Source: Aureimonas sp. AU20
GTDB lineage: Bacteria; Pseudomonadota; Alphaproteobacteria; Rhizobiales; Rhizobiaceae
Reading direction: 5' to 3'
Assembly: GCF_001442755.1 (NCBI RefSeq)
Contig: NZ_CP006367.1
Location: 992,001 to 1,056,000 of the forward strand
DNA: 64,000 nt
In this document: positions 8,851 to 16,831 of the stretch, piece by piece
How the letters are laid out: each line of letters opens with the position of its first letter
Position numbering within the stretch: the stretch's first letter is position 1
Notes under the pieces: generated by a model
Database searches by the model: none
Told to the model about the DNA's origin: nothing
What the model saw: only the letters and a program-made list of their open reading frames with translations
Translations under genes and position numbers: made by a program

Positions 8851-9735
8851 TCAGGGCACGAGAAGCGTGCCGGCCCCGTGCTCGGTCAGGAGCTCCAGCA
8901 GCACGGCATGGAGCACCTTGCCGTTCAGGATCACGACACCCTCGACGCCGCGATCCAGCGCCTCGATGCAGGTCTCAACCTTGGGGATCATGCCGCCCGA
9001 GATCGTGCCGTCCTTGATCAGGGCGCGCGCCTCGCCGACCGAGAGTTCCTTGATGAGCTGGCCGTTCTTGTCGAGAACGCCCGGCACGTCGGTCAGGAAC
9101 AGGAGCCGCGCGGCCTTCACCGCGCCGGCGATGGCGCCGGCGAACGTGTCGGCGTTGATGTTGTAGGTCGAGCCGTCGCGGCCTGGCGCCACCGGCGCGA
9201 TCACGGGGATCATCTCGGAGCGGGCGAGAAGGTCGAGCAGCGTGCGATCGACCTCCACCGGCTCGCCGACGAAGCCGAGATCGAGAACGCGCTCGATGTT
9301 GGAGTCGGGATCGACGACCGTCTTCGTGGCCTTCTCGGCGAAGACCATGTTGCCGTCCTTGCCGCACAGGCCGATCGCCCATTCGCCTTCGGCGTTGATG
9401 AGCGCGACGATCTCCTTGTTGATGGAGCCGGCCAGAACCATCTCGACGATCTCGACCGTGCGCTGGTCGGTGACGCGAAGCCCGTGCTCAAAGCGCGATT
9501 CGATGCCCATCTTCTCGAGCATGCGGCCGATCTGCGGCCCGCCGCCATGCACGACGATGGGGTTTATGCCGGACTGCTTGAGCAGGGCGATGTCGCGGGC
9601 GAAGGCGCGGCCGAGCTTGGCGTCGCCCATGGCATGGCCGCCATATTTCACCACGACCGTCTTGTTCTCGTAGGCCTGCATGTAGGGCAGCGCCTCGGCA
9701 AGGACGCTGGCCTGGTTCTGGGGCTGATCGGACAT
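8851..9735 (-). CDS. argB: Acetylglutamate kinase
   Basis: ArgB phosphorylates N-acetyl-L-glutamate with ATP, the second step of arginine synthesis. The 294-residue product is family length. [10 protein letters not shown] carries the phosphate-binding Lys, [13 protein letters not shown] forms the glycine loop, and [20 protein letters not shown] and [12 protein letters not shown] are the conserved acetylglutamate and ATP-site segments. AAGGAG lies 5 bases before ATG, a clear ribosome site. The N-terminal helix region [20 protein letters not shown] resembles that of arginine-inhibitable, hexameric ArgB proteins, so feedback inhibition is plausible. It stands at the upstream end of the argB-nucleotidase-dapD-dapE set. 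Confidence 0.96.
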   Translation of the reverse strand: MSDQPQNQASVLAEALPYMQAYENKTVVVKYGGHAMGDAKLGRAFARDIALLKQSGINPIVVHGGGPQIGRMLEKMGIESRFEHGLRVTDQRTVEIVEMVLAGSINKEIVALINAEGEWAIGLCGKDGNMVFAEKATKTVVDPDSNIERVLDLGFVGEPVEVDRTLLDLLARSEMIPVIAPVAPGRDGSTYNINADTFAGAIAGAVKAARLLFLTDVPGVLDKNGQLIKELSVGEARALIKDGTISGGMIPKVETCIEALDRGVEGVVILNGKVLHAVLLELLTEHGAGTLLVP

Positions 9736-9825
9736 GGCAACTCCTTAGCCTGCAAGGGCCTGACATTCGGCCGCTTCCTAGCTCAGGACCGCGCCCGAAC
9801 AAAGGGCAGAGCGTTGCCGCATTGC

Positions 9826-9859
9826 AAAAAACCTCGGCCGGGGCTTCGTCCGGCCAAGG
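9826..9859 (-). terminator. Intrinsic terminator of the hybrid kinase gene
   Basis: On the minus strand CCTTGGCCGG pairs with CCGGCCGAGG around a short loop, followed by a T6 run. It lies 19 bp past the stop of the kinase gene. Confidence 0.7.
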
Positions 9860-9877
9860 TCGCCGACAAGGCGCAGC

Positions 9878-12520
9878 TCAGGCCTCAACGCGGCTCTGCG
9901 CGCTGGCCTTGGCGATGGCCTTGTCGAGATCGCTCATGTCGTAAGGCTTCAGGAGCAGCGCGGTGTTGGCGGCGAAGCTCTCGATCCCCGGCACGTGCCG
10001 ATCGCCCGTGGCGAAGACGATGCCGATGCGTGGGCGGGAGGCCACCGCGCGCCGGGCGAGATCGGGGCCGGACATGCCGGGCAGGTTCACGTCCGTCACG
10101 AGCACGTCCACCGGCGCGGTTTCGAGGGCGACCAGCGCGTCCTCCGCGCTGCCCGCTTCCACCACGACATGGCCGAGATCCTTCATCATGTCGGCCGTGT
10201 TCATGCGGATCAGCGCGTCGTCCTCCACGAAGAGCACGGTGCAGGGCTTGAAGTGGCGCGGGCCGGGCTGCTCGGCCGGGCCTTGCGAGGACACGGCACC
10301 GGGGGCGGAGGCGCGCTGGACGAGCGGCTCCCCGGCGAGCGCGGGGCTGGCGATGTCGGGCCGGCGCTGGTTCTTCTGGGCGCGGTTGGCCAGGACGTGG
10401 CGGAACTTCCGCGCCAGCGCTTCCCGCGTATAGGGCTTGGACAGAAGCTCGACGCCCGAGTCCAGCCGCCCGCCATGCACGATGGAGTTCTCGGTGTAGC
10501 CGGAGGTGAAGAGAACCGCGAGATCGGGCAAGCGCTCCTTGGCCTTGCGGGCCAGTTCCGGGCTCTTCAGCTTGCCGGGCATCACGACGTCGGTGAACAG
10601 GATGTCGAGCGGGATGCCGCTTTCCACGACGTTCAGCGCCGACTGCGCATCCACGGCCTTCAGCACGCGGTAGCCGAGATCGGTCAGCATCTCCACCACG
10701 GTGGCGCGAACCTCGTCGTCGTCCTCCACCACGAGAACGGTTTCCGTACCGCCCGAGATCGGGCCGGTGTCGATCGCGACCTCGACATCCTCGGCCTGTT
10801 CGGCGCGGGGCAGATAGAGCTTGATCGTGGTGCCGTGGTCGACCTCGGAATAGATCTTCACGTGGCCGCCGGACTGCTTGACGAAGCCGTAGACCATGGA
10901 AAGGCCAAGGCCGGAGCCCTTGCCCTCGGCCTTGGTGGAGAAGAAGGGCTCGAAGACCTTCTCGATGATGTCGGCGCTCATGCCGCAGCCGGTGTCGCTC
11001 ACCGCCAGCATGACATATTGGCCCGGCGTCACCTCGGCATGGGTGCGGGCATAGGTGTCGTCCAGCGAGGCGTTGCCGAGTTCGATCGTCAGCTTGCCCT
11101 GGCCCTCCATCGCGTCGCGCGCGTTGATGGCCAGATTCAGGAGCGCGTTCTCGATCTGCGTCGGATCGATGAACGTGTTCCACAAGCCGCCGCCCACCAC
11201 GGTCTCGATCTCGATCCCTTCGCCCAGCGCCCGGCGCAGCATGTCGTCCATGCCGCGCACGAAGCGCGTCACGTTGACGACCTTGGGCTCCAGCGCCTGC
11301 CGGCGGCCGAAGGCGAGAAGCTGCGAGGCGAGCTTGGAGCCACGCGCCACGCCCGCCAGCGCGTTGCCGATACGCCGTTCGGCCCGCTCGTTGCCGGTGA
11401 GATCGCGCAGGAGAAGCTGAAGATTGCCGGACACGACCTGAAGCAGGTTGTTGAAGTCGTGCGCCACGCCGCCGGTGAGCTTGCCGATCGTTTCCAGCTT
11501 CTGCGACTGGGCGAGCGCCACCTGCGCCTGCCGGCGCTCCTCCAGCGCCTCGATCACGCGGCTTTCCAGCGTCTCGTTCAACTGGCGAAGCTGCTCCTCG
11601 GCGCGCTGGCGGTGGCGCACCTGCCGCTCCAGCATCTCGGCGTGCTCGCGCAGCGAATCCTCGTAGGCGCGCACGTCCTCGACATCGGTGTGGACGCCGA
11701 CCCATTCGCGCAGCGTGCCCTTCTCGTCGAAGGTCGGCACGGCGCGCACGGCGAAGCGGCGATAGTCCCCGCCCGCCACGAGGACGCGGTGCTCGTGAAC
11801 GAAGGTCTGTCCGCTGTCCACCGCCTCCTGCCAGGCCGCGATGGAGGCCGGCACGTCTTCGGGATGCACGGCCTTGGACCAGCCGAAGCCCTGATAGTCG
11901 GCATAGGTCTGGCCGGTCAGGCGACCCCAGCCGGGCTGCTCGCCGACCATGCGCCCGTCGGCGCTGTTGGTCCAGATCGTGCCGTGGATGGCGTCCATCG
12001 CCGCGCGGAAGCGCTGGTTGGAACGGAAGGTCTCGCGCTCGGCGACGACCCGGTCGGTCTTTTCCAGAACCGTGCAGAGCACGCCGCCGATGCCGCCGTC
12101 CTGGTTTCGGATGGGCGTGTAGAACAGGTCGAAATACACGTCCTCCGGCTCGCCGTGGCGGCGCAGCTGCAAGACCTGATCGGTGTAGGACTGGATCTCG
12201 CCCCGGAAGCCGGCCTCCAGGACGCGGCTGTTCCAATCCCAGATTTCGGGCCACACCTCGGCCACGCGCCCGCCGAAGGCGCGAGGATGATAGCCGCCGG
12301 CGACCTCGATATAGGGATCGTTGTAGATCATCACATGATCCGGCCCCCACATAAGGACCTTGGCCACCGGCGAATCCACCACCGTGTCCACGGCCATGGT
12401 CAGCCGCTCGGGCCAGCTCTCGCGCGGACCGAGCGAGGTGGTCGACCAGTCGAACCCTTCCAGCAGGCGTCGCGTTTCCGTCTCGTAGGGAACGGCGCGG
12501 CTCGTGACGGGATCGGCCAT
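9878..12520 (-). CDS. Hybrid sensor histidine kinase with PAS domains and two receiver domains
   Basis: Cytoplasmic multi-domain kinase of about 880 residues with no membrane segment. The order is an N-terminal PAS-like sensory domain (about 25-160), a second PAS of the PAS_3 fold (about 175-290), a coiled-coil linker, HisKA with the phospho-acceptor His in GKLTGGVAHDFNNLLQ (about 354), and HATPase_c with NLAINARDAM, DTGCGM and GSGLGLSMVYGF. Receiver 1 (about 600-715) has LVVEDDDE and FTDVVMPG; receiver 2 (about 765-875) has LFVEDDA and VTDVNLPGMSGPD. Both receivers retain the phospho-Asp and the late Lys (SKPYT, LKPYD). The start at 12520 follows AAGGA; 12538 is the alternative. No response regulator is adjacent, so the output partner is unknown. 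This PAS-HisKA-REC arrangement is common in rhizobia and some members respond to light or stress, which cannot be decided here. Confidence 0.9.
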   Translation of the reverse strand: MADPVTSRAVPYETETRRLLEGFDWSTTSLGPRESWPERLTMAVDTVVDSPVAKVLMWGPDHVMIYNDPYIEVAGGYHPRAFGGRVAEVWPEIWDWNSRVLEAGFRGEIQSYTDQVLQLRRHGEPEDVYFDLFYTPIRNQDGGIGGVLCTVLEKTDRVVAERETFRSNQRFRAAMDAIHGTIWTNSADGRMVGEQPGWGRLTGQTYADYQGFGWSKAVHPEDVPASIAAWQEAVDSGQTFVHEHRVLVAGGDYRRFAVRAVPTFDEKGTLREWVGVHTDVEDVRAYEDSLREHAEMLERQVRHRQRAEEQLRQLNETLESRVIEALEERRQAQVALAQSQKLETIGKLTGGVAHDFNNLLQVVSGNLQLLLRDLTGNERAERRIGNALAGVARGSKLASQLLAFGRRQALEPKVVNVTRFVRGMDDMLRRALGEGIEIETVVGGGLWNTFIDPTQIENALLNLAINARDAMEGQGKLTIELGNASLDDTYARTHAEVTPGQYVMLAVSDTGCGMSADIIEKVFEPFFSTKAEGKGSGLGLSMVYGFVKQSGGHVKIYSEVDHGTTIKLYLPRAEQAEDVEVAIDTGPISGGTETVLVVEDDDEVRATVVEMLTDLGYRVLKAVDAQSALNVVESGIPLDILFTDVVMPGKLKSPELARKAKERLPDLAVLFTSGYTENSIVHGGRLDSGVELLSKPYTREALARKFRHVLANRAQKNQRRPDIASPALAGEPLVQRASAPGAVSSQGPAEQPGPRHFKPCTVLFVEDDALIRMNTADMMKDLGHVVVEAGSAEDALVALETAPVDVLVTDVNLPGMSGPDLARRAVASRPRIGIVFATGDRHVPGIESFAANTALLLKPYDMSDLDKAIAKASAQSRVEA

Positions 12521-12614
12521 GGAAGAGGCTTCCTTCATGTGGGATCAACGGCAAGTCGAATGGCCATCTGGAATGGCGTTAAAATGTGACGATCACAAGC
12601 CGTTTGAAGACACA

Positions 12615-12641
12615 AGGGCGGACAAACTATCTGTCCGCCCT
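12615..12641. terminator. Hairpin downstream of FAH-family gene
   Basis: The stem AGGGCGGACA / TGTCCGCCCT has a 7-nt loop, and a T-rich stretch follows only on the plus strand. It lies 24 bp past the minus-strand stop of the FAH-family gene, so it may act as an imperfect terminator. Confidence 0.45.
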
Positions 12642-12664
12642 CCGATTTTATTGCTCGCGGCCCC

Positions 12665-13825
12665 TTAGGCCAGAAGCCCGCGCGCGGCGAGATTGCGCAT
12701 CAGGGCCGCAAGGCCGAAGCGCCAGGGCGGCGCCTTGTCGGTGTGGGTCACGGTGTTGGTGAGCGTGCCGAGGCGCGGCGAGCCGATGCTGACGCGGTCT
12801 CCCAGCTTGTGCGTGAAGCCCTTTCCTGGGGCGTCGCGATCCTCCACCGGGGCGAACAGCGTGCCGAGAAACAGCATCATCCCGTCGGGATATTGGTGAT
12901 GGGGGCCGAGCGCCTGGGCGACGAGATCGGCCGGGTCGCGGCTGATCTCGCGCATGGAGGAGAAGCCCTCCATGCGGTATCCGTCGCCCGCGCCCTCGAC
13001 GGTCAGCGTCAGTTCGGCGGCGCGCACGTCGTCCAGCGTGAAGCCGGCGTCGAACAGGCGGATGAAGGGGCCGATCGAGCAGGAGGCGTTGTTGTCCTTG
13101 GCCTTGCCCAGAAGCAGCGCCGAGCGCCCTTCGACATCGCGCAGGTTCACGTCGTTGCCGAGCGTCGCGCCCCGGATTTGCCCAAGAGAATTGACCGCGA
13201 GCACCACTTCCGGCTCGGGATTGTTCCATTCGGAGGAGGGCAGGATGCCGACCTCGGCGCCGTGGCCGACGCTGGCGAGCACGGGCGCCTTGGTGAAGAC
13301 CTCGGCGTCCGGCCCGATGCCGACCTCGAGATATTGCGACCAGTATCCGCGCTCCTGCAGGATGCGCTTCACCTCGGCCGACTTTGGCGAACCCGGCACG
13401 ACGTCGGCCAGCGCACCGCCGATCACCGAGCCGATCTCGCCGCGAATGGCGTTGGCCTGTGCGAAGTCGCCCTTGGCGCGCTCCTCGATCACGCGCTCCA
13501 CCATGGAGCGGGCGAAGGTGACGCCGCAGGCCTTCACGGCCTGAAGATCGCAAGGCGCGAGCAGAACGGGGCCGTCGCCGCCGGATTCGCTTGCCGCCAG
13601 AACCTCGGCGAGGTTCCAGGACCGGCCGCCCTCTGCCCCGCGCAGCCGGGCGGCCGGGTCGGCCTCTTCCAGAAGCTGCGAAACGGTCGGCGCTGCGGCG
13701 GACACGTCCACCAGCCGATCTCCCCTGACATGGACCACGGCCGGGCCGCCGATCTCGGGGTCGAACAGGCGGCCGACCAGAAGGGCGTCGCCGGCATCCA
13801 CCGGCAGGGGAGAAGAAGGGCTCAT
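12665..13825 (-). CDS. Fumarylacetoacetate hydrolase-family protein, probable 2-keto-3-deoxy sugar-acid dehydratase (XylX-like)
   Basis: The C-terminal two thirds form an FAH-fold domain with the metal-site region WNNPEPEVVL, LGNDVNLRDVEGRSALLLGK and NNASCSIGPF. Length (386) and sequence order match from memory the Caulobacter XylX subgroup, which dehydrates 2-keto-3-deoxy-D-xylonate to alpha-ketoglutarate semialdehyde, rather than true fumarylacetoacetases. Shared segments include WSQYLEVGIGPDAEVFTK and GKGFTHKLGDRVSIGSP. The neighbours are a divergent SDR of gluconate-5-dehydrogenase type and an AGE-family isomerase, which fits sugar or sugar-acid catabolism. The exact substrate (pentonate or hexonate) is inference. 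No sugar-acid dehydratase or semialdehyde dehydrogenase lies in the window, so the pathway would be completed elsewhere. Confidence 0.83.
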   Translation of the reverse strand: MSPSSPLPVDAGDALLVGRLFDPEIGGPAVVHVRGDRLVDVSAAAPTVSQLLEEADPAARLRGAEGGRSWNLAEVLAASESGGDGPVLLAPCDLQAVKACGVTFARSMVERVIEERAKGDFAQANAIRGEIGSVIGGALADVVPGSPKSAEVKRILQERGYWSQYLEVGIGPDAEVFTKAPVLASVGHGAEVGILPSSEWNNPEPEVVLAVNSLGQIRGATLGNDVNLRDVEGRSALLLGKAKDNNASCSIGPFIRLFDAGFTLDDVRAAELTLTVEGAGDGYRMEGFSSMREISRDPADLVAQALGPHHQYPDGMMLFLGTLFAPVEDRDAPGKGFTHKLGDRVSIGSPRLGTLTNTVTHTDKAPPWRFGLAALMRNLAARGLLA

Positions 13826-14034
13826 CGATCACTCTCGTCTGCTGCGCCGCGGTTGCGCCTCCCTCCCGGAATCGCTTGGCCAGCGGCGGGAAACAGGGGA
13901 ACGACGGATCGCGCCCGAGCGCAAGCGAAAGCCATGCTGCGCTGCGGCATCGCCCGCCGGTTTCCCTCCCGGCGATCTCTGCTACTTCCCTCGGCTGAGA
14001 GCCGCGCGGGCGGAGATGTTGGGAGAGTTGGCCG

Positions 14035-14802
14035 ATGACGTCTGGATTGTTCGACCTGTCCGGGCGGCTGGCGCTCGTCACCGGCTCCAGCAAGGGGATC
14101 GGCCTCGCGCTCGCCCAAGGTCTGGCCGAGCACGGGGCGCGCATCCTGCTCAACGGGCGGGACGCGGCTCGGTTGGCCGAGGCGCGGGACGGTCTGGCCT
14201 CCGCCGGCATTGAGGCGGAAACGCTTGCCTTCGACGTGTCGGACCCCGCCGCCGTGGAGGCGGGCTTTGCCGAGTTGGAGCAGCGCTTCGGCGCGCTGGA
14301 CATTCTCGTCAACAACGCCGGAATGCAGCACCGCGCGCCTTTGGACGAGTTCCCCGTGGAACGCTGGAGCGAGATGTTCCGCGTCAATGTCGACTCGGCC
14401 TTTCTGTCGGCCCGCGCGGCGGCGCGGGGCATGATCGCTCGCGGGCGCGGCAAGATCATCAACATCGCCTCGGTGCAGAGCGAACTCGCCCGGCCCGGCA
14501 TCGCCCCCTACACGGCCACCAAGGGCGCCATTCGCCAGCTGACGCGCGGCATGGCGGCGGACTGGGCGCGCCACGGGCTGCAATGCAACGCCATCGCGCC
14601 CGGCTATTTCGAGACGGAGCTGAACCGGGCGCTGGTGGAGGACGCCGAATTCAGCGCTTGGCTCGCCAAGCGCACGCCGGCCGGGCGCTGGGGCCGGGTG
14701 GAAGAGTTGGTCGGCGCGGCGGTGTTCCTCGCCTCCGACGCCGCCTCCTTCGTCAACGGCCACACGCTCTATGTCGACGGGGGCATAACCACGTCGCTTT
14801 GA
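14035..14802 (+). CDS. SDR-family oxidoreductase, gluconate 5-dehydrogenase-like
   Basis: Classical short-chain dehydrogenase of 255 residues. TGSSKGIG is the cofactor glycine motif, NNAG stabilises the fold, and Ser in IASVQSE with YTATKGA provide the Ser-Tyr-Lys catalytic triad. ADWARHGLQCNAIAPGYFETELN and LYVDGGITTSL are typical of the gluconate 5-dehydrogenase/IdnO subgroup, which interconverts gluconate and 5-ketogluconate with NAD(P)H. Arg at the end of the second strand (NGRD) hints at NADP(H) preference. The gene starts with a good site (GGGAGAG 10 bases before ATG) and is divergent from the FAH-family gene across 209 bp, suggesting a shared control region. Substrate assignment rests on resemblance only. 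Confidence 0.82.
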   Translation: MTSGLFDLSGRLALVTGSSKGIGLALAQGLAEHGARILLNGRDAARLAEARDGLASAGIEAETLAFDVSDPAAVEAGFAELEQRFGALDILVNNAGMQHRAPLDEFPVERWSEMFRVNVDSAFLSARAAARGMIARGRGKIINIASVQSELARPGIAPYTATKGAIRQLTRGMAADWARHGLQCNAIAPGYFETELNRALVEDAEFSAWLAKRTPAGRWGRVEELVGAAVFLASDAASFVNGHTLYVDGGITTSL

Positions 14803-14807
14803 CGCGA

Positions 14808-14838
14808 CTCCCAGGCGCGGCGTCGCCTCGCCTGGGAG
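14808..14838. terminator. Hairpin between convergent SDR and AGE-family genes
   Basis: The inverted repeat CTCCCAGGCG / CGCCTGGGAG has an 11-nt loop and sits in the 47-bp gap between the two convergent stop codons. No T-run is present, so termination strength is uncertain. Confidence 0.45.
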
Positions 14839-14849
14839 CGCGGGGCAAG

Positions 14850-16109
14850 TCAGGAGGCGATGCTCTTTTCGCCGTCCAGCCGACCTTCGCGAAGACCCTT
14901 GGCGAGGCCGATGTCGGTCGGCAGCAGGGGCAGAAGGCAGGCCTGGAGCGCGTGGTAGAGATCGGGCTTGCCGGCGAAGGGCTCCGGCTTGGGGCGGTTG
15001 TCGGGGCCGAGCTGCGGGTGCCAGCCGCCATGGCGGCGGTCGATCAGGTAAAGCGCCGAGAAGTCCCAGATGCGGCGATACCAGTCTTCGTAGAAGGCCT
15101 CGCCCGTCACGCCGCGAAGGGCCGCCGCCGCCGCGATGCCCTCGCAGGCCGGCCACCAGTAGCGGTCCGCGATGCGCGCCTGCCCGTCCCAGCCGAGCGT
15201 ATAGTAGAAGCCGCCGCGCTCGCCGTCCCACCCGTCGGCCACGGCCTGCGCGAAGAGGGAGCGGGCGGATTCCAGCATCCAGTCGCTCGCGCGCCCTTCC
15301 AGCTCCCAGAGCTGTACCAGAAGCCGCGCCCATTCCAGCCAATGGCCGGGCGTCGTGCCGAAGGGGCGGAAGATCGGGTTGCCGTCATAGGCGCGGTCGA
15401 CCTGCCAGTCCGTCGTGAAATGCTCCGGCAGGTGCCAGCCGTTGGCGCGGGCATGGCGATTGACCACGAGATCGGCGATGCGATGCGCCTTCTCCAGATA
15501 GGCCCGCTCGCCCGTCGCCTCGAAGGCGGCCATCAGGGCCTCCGTCAGGTGCATGTTGGAGTTCTGGCCGCGATAGGTGTCGAAAGGCCGCCAGTCGCGC
15601 GTGAACTCCTCGGCGGAGGCGCCGTGCGCCTCTTCCCAGAAGCGCGTGTCGAGAATCTCCGTCACGTCGGCGAGCAGCCGGCCGGCGTCGGGATGGCCGG
15701 CCAGCAGCGCGCTGGAGGCGGCGAGCAGCACGAAGGCATGGCCATAGGCCTGCTTCTTGTCGTCCACGAAGCCGGACGGGCCGAAGCTCCAGGCGTAGCC
15801 GCCATGCTGGGCGTCGCGATGGCGCTCCCACAGGGCGCGCATGCCGTGATCGACGATCGCATCGGCGCCGGGCCGGCCCTGAAGGCTGGCCAGCGCGAAG
15901 CAATGCACGAGGCGGGTCGTGGTGTGGAGTTCGGTGGTGCCGTCGCTGGCCAGCGGTCGCCCGTCGGTGTCGGGCACCGCGATGGAGCCGGAGGGGCCGA
16001 GGCTCGCCGCCTCGAAAAAGCGGAACAGGTCGTCCGCCTCGCGCAGGAGCCATTGCCGATGCGCCCCCCGCATCACCCAAGGCTTCACCGAATCGTGATT
16101 GTTCGCCAT
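14850..16109 (-). CDS. AGE-family epimerase/isomerase, probable D-mannose isomerase
   Basis: Member of the N-acylglucosamine 2-epimerase (AGE) family, an (alpha/alpha)6 barrel. The 419-residue length is normal. Conserved barrel His and Arg segments are visible: RLVHCFALA, HGGYAWSF, NSNMHLTEALMAAFEATGE, PGHWLEWARLL, YWWPACEGIAAAAAL and the C-terminal GGWHPQLGPDNRP. The pattern suggests the aldose-ketose isomerase branch (mannose/fructose) rather than the renin-binding-protein or cellobiose-epimerase branches, but the distinction is inference. It is convergent with the SDR gene and close to the FAH-family gene, forming a small sugar-catabolism group. No transporter is linked. Confidence 0.8.
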   Translation of the reverse strand: MANNHDSVKPWVMRGAHRQWLLREADDLFRFFEAASLGPSGSIAVPDTDGRPLASDGTTELHTTTRLVHCFALASLQGRPGADAIVDHGMRALWERHRDAQHGGYAWSFGPSGFVDDKKQAYGHAFVLLAASSALLAGHPDAGRLLADVTEILDTRFWEEAHGASAEEFTRDWRPFDTYRGQNSNMHLTEALMAAFEATGERAYLEKAHRIADLVVNRHARANGWHLPEHFTTDWQVDRAYDGNPIFRPFGTTPGHWLEWARLLVQLWELEGRASDWMLESARSLFAQAVADGWDGERGGFYYTLGWDGQARIADRYWWPACEGIAAAAALRGVTGEAFYEDWYRRIWDFSALYLIDRRHGGWHPQLGPDNRPKPEPFAGKPDLYHALQACLLPLLPTDIGLAKGLREGRLDGEKSIAS

Positions 16110-16319
16110 CGCTCGCTCTCCCCCTTCTCGCGCCCCACATCCCTTGAGCGCCTGCGTTTCCCTCCGCTAGCGAAGCCCGGCGCGGAAGGCCAGAGCGACG
16201 TTTGGCAGACCCTCGTTTTGCCGATCCGGCGCGTTCCGATCCATGCAGGAATAGAAGGTATTGCATGGCAGCCATGCGAAACCGAGCTTGCTCAATTGCG
16301 CCGCAACATGGTTATGTGG

Positions 16320-16394
16320 CGTTGCATTGTTTCCTCCCAGATACCTTGCATTCTTAGCCCACTCGGTCCTCCCCCGAGTGGGCTTTTTCTTTTT
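16320..16394 (+). ncRNA. Candidate trans-acting sRNA with two anti-Shine-Dalgarno motifs (alpha-r14-like)
   Basis: A strong intrinsic terminator (stem 16356-16366/16374-16384, T-rich tail 16385-16394) ends on the plus strand with no plus-strand protein gene upstream, since the AGE-family gene points the other way. The terminator loop is exactly TCCTCCC, and a second TTTCCTCCC lies unpaired at 16330-16338. A plausible promoter is CTTGCT near 16287 and TTATGT near 16312, giving a transcript of roughly 70 nt. Paired CCUCCC-type anti-SD motifs, one in the terminator loop, are the hallmark of the rhizobial alpha-r14 (NfeR1) and related sRNAs that block ribosome sites of many transporter mRNAs. Family membership is inferred from layout, not from a covariance search. 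Confidence 0.6.
16356..16394 (+). terminator. Intrinsic terminator of candidate sRNA
   Basis: An 11-bp perfect stem AGCCCACTCGG / CCGAGTGGGCT with the 7-nt loop TCCTCCC is followed by TTTTCTTTTT. It is among the strongest terminators in the window. Confidence 0.85.
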
Positions 16395-16518
16395 CCGTGG
16401 ATGAAGCGGATTTCCCTGTCCCTGGAAACACCTCGCGCACCGACCTTCGCTATCGTCGGCTCGAACCGGCATCTTAGCATCGCGCAAGCGCCGGCCACTG
16501 CGAGTGGGGGAGGGGTTT

Positions 16519-16617
16519 ATGCGGATCGAGACCTTGGTGACGATCTTCGTCCATGGCACGGCCTTGGCCATGCTTCTGGCGGCAGGTTGGGTGGGGCTGG
16601 CGCTGTTTCTGCCCTGA
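16519..16617 (+). CDS. Possible 32-residue single-pass membrane protein
   Basis: A very short ORF preceded by a strong ribosome site (GGGGGAGGGG, 3-4 bases before ATG). It encodes a charged start (MRIET) followed by an almost continuous hydrophobic stretch from residue 6 to 32, long enough for one membrane helix, and ends ALFLP. It lies alone between the candidate sRNA and the chemoreceptor gene. I recognise no family. Length and ribosome site support expression, but without conservation data it could be spurious. The TGA is followed by a T-run (CGTTTTTCC). Confidence 0.45.
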   Translation: MRIETLVTIFVHGTALAMLLAAGWVGLALFLP

Positions 16618-16720
16618 CGTTTTTCCCACGTACCGCAGGGAAGTCCGGCTCGAAGCGGGCCTCAGAGTCGCGAGCCGGCGGCGACGGAAGCAAGGCGAGT
16701 TTGGGAAATCCTAACCTCAA

Positions 16721-16740
16721 CATTTCGCAGCTGCGAAATG
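16721..16740. promoter_or_regulatory. 20-bp perfect palindrome upstream of chemoreceptor
   Basis: CATTTCGCAGCTGCGAAATG is a perfect 20-bp palindrome about 90 bp before the chemoreceptor start codon. Its size and symmetry suit a dimeric repressor or activator. No regulator gene lies next to it. Confidence 0.5.
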
Positions 16741-16831
16741 AATGTTTCCCACTGGCCTTTCCTTAACCCGTTTCGGCGACTCCTGGCCTTGCATTTCGAG
16801 GGCACACAACGCGTCACAGGAGTATCGAGAT

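Noticed and set aside
9995..12589. 864-codon open frame antisense to the hybrid histidine kinase
   Set aside because: The opposite strand has complete PAS, HisKA, HATPase and receiver motifs; the antisense product is low-complexity His/Gly/Val-rich.
12665..13825. True fumarylacetoacetase of tyrosine degradation
   Set aside because: No homogentisate-pathway neighbours; length and motif order match the XylX-like sugar-acid subgroup.
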